From Pyrus communis (Eukaryota; Streptophyta; Magnoliopsida; Rosales; Rosaceae): 64,000 bases of DNA. Positions within the stretch are counted from its first letter, which is position 1; each line of letters begins with the position of its first letter. Under the pieces are notes generated by a model. The model saw nothing but the letters and a program-made list of their open reading frames with translations, searched no databases and had not been told where the DNA came from. Position numbers and translations under genes: made by a program. Below, one piece after another: positions 57,925 to 64,000 of the stretch. The stretch spans positions 776,373-840,372 of the forward strand of contig NC_084803.1 in the NCBI RefSeq assembly GCF_963583255.1. Reading direction: 5' to 3'.

Positions 57925-60900
57925 TTACGACTTGCGAGGCCTTCCTCTCTTACCAGTTCCAGTTTTTGCTGGTGCAGGACTTGGGCTTTTATTTGCGGAA
58001 GGAGGGCGACCCCGTCCACGCTTTACCTCAGCTGGTGCCGCCTTTTTGGCTTCATTGCCTCTACCTCTACCAGAAGTCTTCCCACCTCGTCGCCTTTTAG
58101 GTTCTTGCTCACCATTGTCCTCATCATCACTTCCATCACTGTCGTCATCAGGCTCATCACTGTCTTCTTCATCTTCCGAATCAGAAGGTTCTTTTGACTT
58201 CTTCCTCTTGGAATTTTCGGATGCTTTTGAAGCACCTCTTTTAGGAGTTTGCTTAGAAGCTGGAGCGGCACTCACAGGTTCCTCACTCCCTGCAACAAAA
58301 GTGGAAAGAATCGACAAACCAGGTTTAACTTTACAGCTTCGCTTAGTTTGGACCAACTTTCCAAAAGCCAACTGGCTAAAGGATGAATGAACGATTTCCC
58401 ATCTGCAACCATTAAAATCAGCATACCTTCAACAGAAGCTTTGCCATCATACACCTCAAGCTGCAAAAACAAAGTATTTTTCAAGTTAGAGCAGCCATGC
58501 GTTAAACAACGGAACTTAAACAACTGGATTTTAGCAGAGATATGGAATTACCTGATCAAGTCGGTCACCAACAGTTGTTCTATCAACAATAACCATGGAA
58601 TGGCCAAGTCCACATGCAACACTACAGAGCACAATCCTCCATCGTTAAGGCTGGAATGTACAATTGAATCTTATGGTACGCAAGGAATGTAGACAAGATA
58701 ATACAAAAACAAATAATCACCTCATAACATGCATACCCTCAAGGATATCCACCTTTTTGGGAACTGCAGAAGACCTAAAGAGCCAAAACATAAAGCCAAA
58801 AATCAAGGAGGAGGAAAAAGACGTCAAAAGAAAGAAAGGTATAATAACACGAGATATCACATACTTCTGTCCATTAGGGCCATATCCCAGCTCTCCATTT
58901 TGAGCATGACCCCAGCTTATGCAGGAGGAATCAGCACCAACGAAATGGTGCATATTGCCTGAATCCATGCAACGCAAATTCCAGCCACTATCAATGAAGA
59001 TAAGAAAATTTTCTAAGAATTTATGCCACATCCTAGGTTAAAAACAGAACCGAAAATCCTAAGCTATTTTGATGAGTCCTCATAAAACACATTATCACAA
59101 GATAAGAAACAACTTCTAATCTAATTCAAAATAGTTCCCCTGCTCATTTCTGCAAAACAATGACAAGCAAAAGACAAAAATATATGTAGTGATAAATGGC
59201 AAGCTTTAGCTCTAGAAGAGTCAAAACTTCTAAAGTGCACAGACAAATTCAAGATAATCAAGGATGAGAGCTGAACCTTAAGTCCATAAGTGGTTTAGGA
59301 TACATCCAGTCGTCACCTGTATTCTTAATTTTACCCCACATATACAATTGCCCTCCACCTGGAAAACCAAAAGAAAAGAGAAAAATATGATCACGATGAA
59401 CATCTCAGACTGTAAAAGTGAGGGATTATTCTGGAATATAATGTTAACGTGATTCCAGTTACAAAGATCAATCATCAATCATCAATTTATGCAATGACCT
59501 TCCAAAATATAACTATGCAAAGTAAATATAAGAACGAGAGAAAAAAGGTCATCCATTAATTATGATGTGATATAGCACCAAGAAAGTCCCTATACAGAAA
59601 GAAGAAAAATAAATAAAGACACTACACAGAAGGCCTCGTCTGAAAGCAAACAAGAACAAGTGAGGAAAGGAGCCTGGAAACGTATTAATTGGGTACCTGC
59701 AGTACATGCAGAGTTTACAGAACCAGCTGAAATAATTGCATTAGGAGGCAGAATATTATTCCTTTGGAAGACATCAACACGACGAGGAGCCCATTCATCC
59801 TTCTGCTCCCTATGTCCAAGCCTATAAACAGCACTCCAGGAGTTATATGCAAAGCAAAAATGACAACAAAGAAGCTGATGAAAACAGGAAATATCCATAA
59901 GCAAAGTCATCCACTTTAAAAAAAGAGGAAAAATAATGAAAAGGGCTTGAAAACTTTGAGTTTTAACGCTAAGGACAAAATAAAGGGTAGAGTGAATAGT
60001 ACCATGATTGATTTTTTTAGTGTAAAAATGTGGTTTTTCATTAAATTGAACAGTACCAGGAGCTTTTCGTTAAAGTTCCCTAAAAAAGTTAAAAATCCAA
60101 AATGCTAATGGAATAGTGAGTACCAACCTTCCATAACCACCATAGCCCCACCTGTAACCATATATGATTGCAAGTTAGACAAACATGCCAATCAAAAAGT
60201 TAGGAAGCAAGACAAGGGTAATGCCATATAAAAAACTTACGTATAAACATAGCCATTTGCATCCACTGCCACTGCATTCTCAAAACAAAGAAACTAATTA
60301 AGGAAATGATAATGACATATATTGCAGCGGAATTAGACACATATACAATCACAGAGGGAGAGAGAGCAGGCATGGCAATAACCTGTATGATTTGTTCCAC
60401 ATGCAACTTTCACAATAATTTCCCCAGCTAGAGAGGCTATTGCTTTAGGGCGTGGTTGGGCTTCATAAGCAAGCTTCACTGAGCTGTCCTTAGTATTATA
60501 CTGCAAGCACATCCAGCATTTTTCTCATCATCCAAAGATTAAGGTGTATACAAATGTATAGAAAACACCTATACTATCTTCCCTAAAAAATACCTCATTA
60601 TCTGTACCATGCCCAAGTTGCCCGTACTGTGGAAGGCCGGCAGTTCTGATAAAAAAGAAACATTTTGTAATTCAAGCAGTAACCATAACAAATTGAGAAC
60701 CAAGCCAAACAAGCAGCTGGCTGAAAAGAGAAAAAAAAAAAACTCAAGTATATGCAGACCCTACAGTATAGAAGCTCCTTCAACACTAGATAACCACACA
60801 GTGAAGTCACCCCCACAAGCAACATTTTTAACCTCAGACACTTGACAGCGAACAGGGGAAGCCTCAACTTCTACAGAGGACAACGCAAGTGTGTAACCAG

Positions 60901-61894
60901 AAAGGCTGTTAGCAAGTATGCAACCAAGACAACACGGAATAGAAACATTTGAAATGGGCCCTAGATAGCAGATCACCACAAAAACTTAAGCATGATTCAA
61001 TTAGGTCATCCATACAATGACTTGTCATCAGATTCTCATAGCAAGCTCCGAAAATTTCATCTAACTAACTTGACAGAGTAGAACCTACCATTTTTTGCTG
61101 AACCAGAACCCAGCTGCCCATGCTTATTCCAGCCAAAGGCGAAAGAATGTCCATCCTCAGTAAGGACTACAGTGTGATTCTTCCCGGATGAAGCTCTAAC
61201 AACTCTGTACCTACAACACAGAATTTTAAAAAATTGAAGAGTTCTCCAAATAAGACCCACTAAGCAATTCAAAAGGGTCAGCAAGCATCAAAGATTCAAA
61301 GTTCCAATTGTATAAAAATGACTAATCTTTCAGGTGATTTTCATCGAGAAAACAAATGTGTCCAACATTACACACGCAAACATACTTTGAAAGTTCCGAC
61401 ACTACAGTTGGCCTATCGCGCTGAATTGTATCACCATGGCCCAGCTGCCCCTTCTGCGAATCGTAAATTTATGCATAAAATATAATTAAGAGTCCCCATA
61501 TGCATCAACAAAGAATCCGAAACTAAAGTTTGAACACACCTCATTGCGTCCCCAAGTATAACACCGCCCTTCCACATCCAATGCCACACAATGACACGAA
61601 GCTAAACCCAACACCAACACAAACAATTAATTAAATTCAATTAATAAATACAGAAAAGAAATTGTGAAACAAACAGTAAGAGCGAAACTCACAGCAACCC
61701 GAGGCGACGAATCGGATGTCGATATCGACGAGAGGGCGGAGGCGCGTGGGGGAGATCAAGTTACCTTCAATGGCGCCTTTGCGGCGACCAATGGCGTCCC
61801 AAGACGTACCTCCGCAGAACAAAAGCTCTCCCGATTTCTCCACCTGCTTATTCTCCCCATCCCCCACCTTCTTATCCACCTCGACCGCAGACAT
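57925..61894 (-). CDS. RCC1-repeat protein with AT-hook tail (545 aa)
   Basis: The 16 exons run 61894-61693, 61601-61540, 61453-61386, 61210-61089, 60870-60765, 60645-60594, 60500-60383, 60271-60241, 60151-60128, 59821-59697, 59358-59277, 58987-58865, 58774-58721, 58621-58552, 58460-58427 and 58289-57925. All are GT-AG and the frame closes. RCC1 blades are seen as GRNHTVV-like SGKNHTVVLTEDG, WNKHGQLGSGS, YGQLGHGTDNE, ACGTNHTVAVDANGYVYTWG, GQLYMWGKIKNTGDDW and ISWGHAQNGELGYGPNG. The C-terminal ~120 residues are acidic, then basic, with two AT-hook cores (RGRGRPPS and KRGRPRKS). It corresponds to Arabidopsis At1g19880. A nuclear, chromatin-linked role is inferred from these parts; the exact function is unknown. 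Two exons are under 35 bases, so automated models may miss them. Confidence 0.93.
59948..60082 (-). repeat. Dispersed AT-rich repeat, copy 4, in RCC1 intron 9
   Basis: In inverted orientation relative to the other three copies, it shows 'gttttaacgctaaggacaaa', 'gtgaatagtaccatgattg' and 'agcttttcgttaaagttccc'. It lies wholly within intron 9 (59822-60127) of the RCC1 gene and does not touch exons. Confidence 0.75.
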
Positions 61895-62884
61895 TGCAGG
61901 ACAAACTCCGGCAAAGCCGACCGCCTAGCTTTAATCAGGAAACAAACGGAGAGGCTATAGAGGCGGTGGATTAACGGCTAGTTTTCAAAGGGGATAAACG
62001 AACGGCTGTGATGGAGGTGAGATGGCGGGAAATGGATGTAACGGCTAGTTTGAAGAGATCGGAAGCGGCACAGGGTTTTGGGGGTCCGGACCAACGGAGG
62101 AGGAAGAAAATGGATGAGAAATGAAACCCTAATTCAAGTGGGAAAGGAAGGTATTAAAAGGAGGGATTTGGTTGGGTTTACGAGAACAGGGACTTAATTA
62201 ATTTAAAAGGGAAAAAGTGAAAAAAAAGAAAATTAATAAATTTTAAAGGAAAAACCCGCCGTGTAGATAATAACAATAGCATTTTGTTTTGCTGCTGCTG
62301 CTTCTCGCTTTTTAAAATCTTAACTTCAAAACTTATCTAAAACAGAAACGTCATTTTATGTATTAACGTTGATGTGAAGGTATTTTAACTTATTACGTGT
62401 TGTTATGCGTTCTATTCTCATATAATCGAAATACAACTAAAATGTTATTTTGACACCAACACGAAAACATATCAAACATATCTCGTGATTAGTTTATGAT
62501 ATCAACCCTTGTTGCAACTTTTTCTTTCGGTCTGTTTCTCGTGGGGATATTTAATTTCTTAAGAGTACAGATGGTTTTTTGGACATAATATTAAAGTACA
62601 GTGGGTGGTTGTGGAATTTACGAACAATTCAAAAGGAAAAAGAAAAGAAAAGAAAAATATAGCAAGCAAATCTCAAAGCAGTATTCTTTCACTAGGAAAA
62701 TTTTCGATAGTCACCAAATATCCAATGAACCAAAAAATGAATTAGGTTACATAAATTCCATAATAATATTTATCTCAATGTAAATTAGACAGTTACATAA
62801 AGGATTTAATATATGACATCATATTTTCAAAACAAATTTTGGCACCAAAGGGACCAACACAAGCCAACGTTTGTGTTGGCCAAC
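61895..62884. other. Intergenic region between RCC1 and bZIP genes
   Basis: It contains the GC-richer RCC1 leader/promoter side (to about 62110) and then AT-rich sequence. No gene is seen. The lower part should include the 3' UTR of the bZIP gene. Confidence 0.45.
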
Positions 62885-63168
62885 CTATTGGCTCAACTCC
62901 GGCTTAGCGGTAGCGTTGCCGTTCTGGTGATGCGAAGGTCGATTTTGCTGAGGCTGCTGCATGAACTGCTGCGGTTGCGTGTTCTGTTGAGCTTGGTGCT
63001 GTGGCTGCTGTTGCATTTGATAGAGGTTGAGATGCTGCAGTTGAAGCATTTGCTGGTTAATAGATAATTGCTGCGCCAGGTGGTTTGAAAGGTGGCCTTC
63101 TCCTCCACCGAGCTCTCCAGCGGCAAGCTTTAGTCGCTGCACTTCTCCAGTCAAGGCTTCATTTAAAG
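62885..63168 (-). CDS. Last exon of a group I bZIP factor (partial)
   Basis: This exon follows a GCAG acceptor (its first base is 63168) and ends with TAG at 62885-62887. It encodes ALNEALTGEVQRLKLAAGEL, the end of the leucine zipper of the VIP1/PosF21/bZIP69 group. A Gln-rich tail follows (LSNHLAQQLSINQQMLQLQH, YQMQQQPQHQ) and ends KPELSQ. These factors act in the nucleus, some moving there after hypo-osmotic or mechanical stress. The basic region and most of the zipper are in upstream exons beyond the window, so the paralogue cannot be fixed. The intron above this exon is longer than 800 bases. Confidence 0.85.
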
Positions 63169-63634
63169 CTGCAACATCATAGACACAAATTAAAGGAAGA
63201 CACAATTAGTCCAGATCCCACCTTCATCAGCAGGAATTGGTCGTAAACTAATATAAAAGGAGTCCATTTCCCATGTGTGCTAGGACATTCATCAGCTGAT
63301 ATTTGTATAAATATTGACACAGATGGACCGAGTGTTAATCAGCCTACACAGTTTGGCAATTTAACTAGGGAAAATCATGGACCGAAAACCCATCGAGCTA
63401 AAATCTAGTTTTTGAGACGGGGGAGGAGAGGGGACAAGAGTCAATCAAGCTCAATCCCTTCAACCACCTCAGCCAGGGTCCAGCGCTGAGTTCAATTTCT
63501 CTGCAATCTCTCTCTTCCAATCAAAAGATTGACTTTAGGCCTACATGGCTGTGTAAATACATAAAATCATTGAAGGTGGATATGAATGATTTATAATTAC
63601 AAACGTTGGAGGCCTAAAATCATACCTTGCTTCC

Positions 63635-63698
63635 ATTCATCCAAAAATCACTACGTCCAATCACATGTATGTTTGGACGTAGTGATTTTTGGATGAAT
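63635..63698. repeat. Perfect 26-bp hairpin with 12-base loop
   Basis: ATTCATCCAAAAATCACTAC and six more bases (63635-63660) are exactly complementary to 63673-63698, with the loop TCACATGTATGT. It lies in the presumed last intron of the bZIP gene. It could be a tiny MITE, or if transcribed a small-RNA precursor. Confidence 0.8.
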
Positions 63699-64000
63699 CA
63701 CAAACAGACAGATACAACAACACTTTTTTCTATTTCCCATCGAGATACCACAGCACAGTTGGGATTGTCGAAACTAAAGTTACCGGTTCCAAGGTTTTGA
63801 GGAATTGGTAGAAGTGAAATGAAAATCCAAAGTCAAGGAGGTGGATTACCAAAGACAAGAGCAAAGAAAACTTATAGCTAGATAAGGTTACACCACCAAA
63901 CTTACATGTAATAACACAACAACAAGAAGAGTTGTTACTCAAATCCACATATTATTAGGTATAACTATTATATTAGTTTTCAAATATCAATCATTTAACC

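Overview
The window is a stretch of dicot nuclear DNA. It has long AT-rich intergenic regions, multi-exon genes with GT-AG introns, MITEs, MULE-like foldback elements, a LINE and a copia relic. A recurrent ~130-170 bp AT-rich repeat occurs four times and matches, from memory, a repeat very common in apple/pear DNA, so a Maleae (Rosaceae) species such as Malus or Pyrus is most likely. That assignment is inference.

Seven protein-coding loci are supported. From left to right they are a SAUR gene (3.5-3.9 kb, minus), AUXIN RESPONSE FACTOR 5/MONOPTEROS (28.6-32.7 kb, plus, 13 exons), an intronless membrane-anchored SAM-dependent methyltransferase (33.4-34.6 kb, minus), a CCCH zinc-finger protein of the C3H6 type (35.5-39.5 kb, minus, 4 exons), a pectinesterase (45.0-46.4 kb, plus, 2 exons), IQD32 (47.0-51.0 kb, minus, 6 exons) and an RCC1-repeat protein with an AT-hook tail (57.9-61.9 kb, minus, 16 exons). 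The last exon of a group I bZIP gene lies at 62.9-63.2 kb (minus), with the rest beyond the window. I reconstructed all exon boundaries by hand; every reading frame closes.

The order SAUR - ARF5 - C3H6 - IQD32 - RCC1 matches, as I recall it, the Arabidopsis block At1g19830/40 - At1g19850 - At1g19860 - At1g19870 - At1g19880. The window is therefore a conserved ancestral segment enlarged by transposons and by the methyltransferase and pectinesterase genes. Two genes are tied to auxin: SAUR as a typical output gene and ARF5 as an activator. The ARF5 locus carries a cluster of upstream ORFs, and retention of its intron 11 would give a PB1-less isoform.

Mobile DNA makes up much of the rest. A full-length L1-type LINE (about 7.0-13.7 kb, minus) has target-site duplications and one in-frame stop in each ORF. 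A short copia element (42.3-44.8 kb) keeps 167-bp LTRs, PBS, PPT and TSD but has lost its reverse transcriptase. Two MULE-like foldback elements lie at 22.4-23.7 and 40.9-41.9 kb. There is also an 8-bp-TSD hAT MITE, other MITEs, a probable solo LTR, a possible SINE and several tandem duplications. I saw no evidence for a wholly new gene system. The items most worth a second look are the ARF5 isoform and uORF architecture, the altered pectinesterase C-terminus next to an LTR, and a perfect 26-bp hairpin upstream of the bZIP exon.
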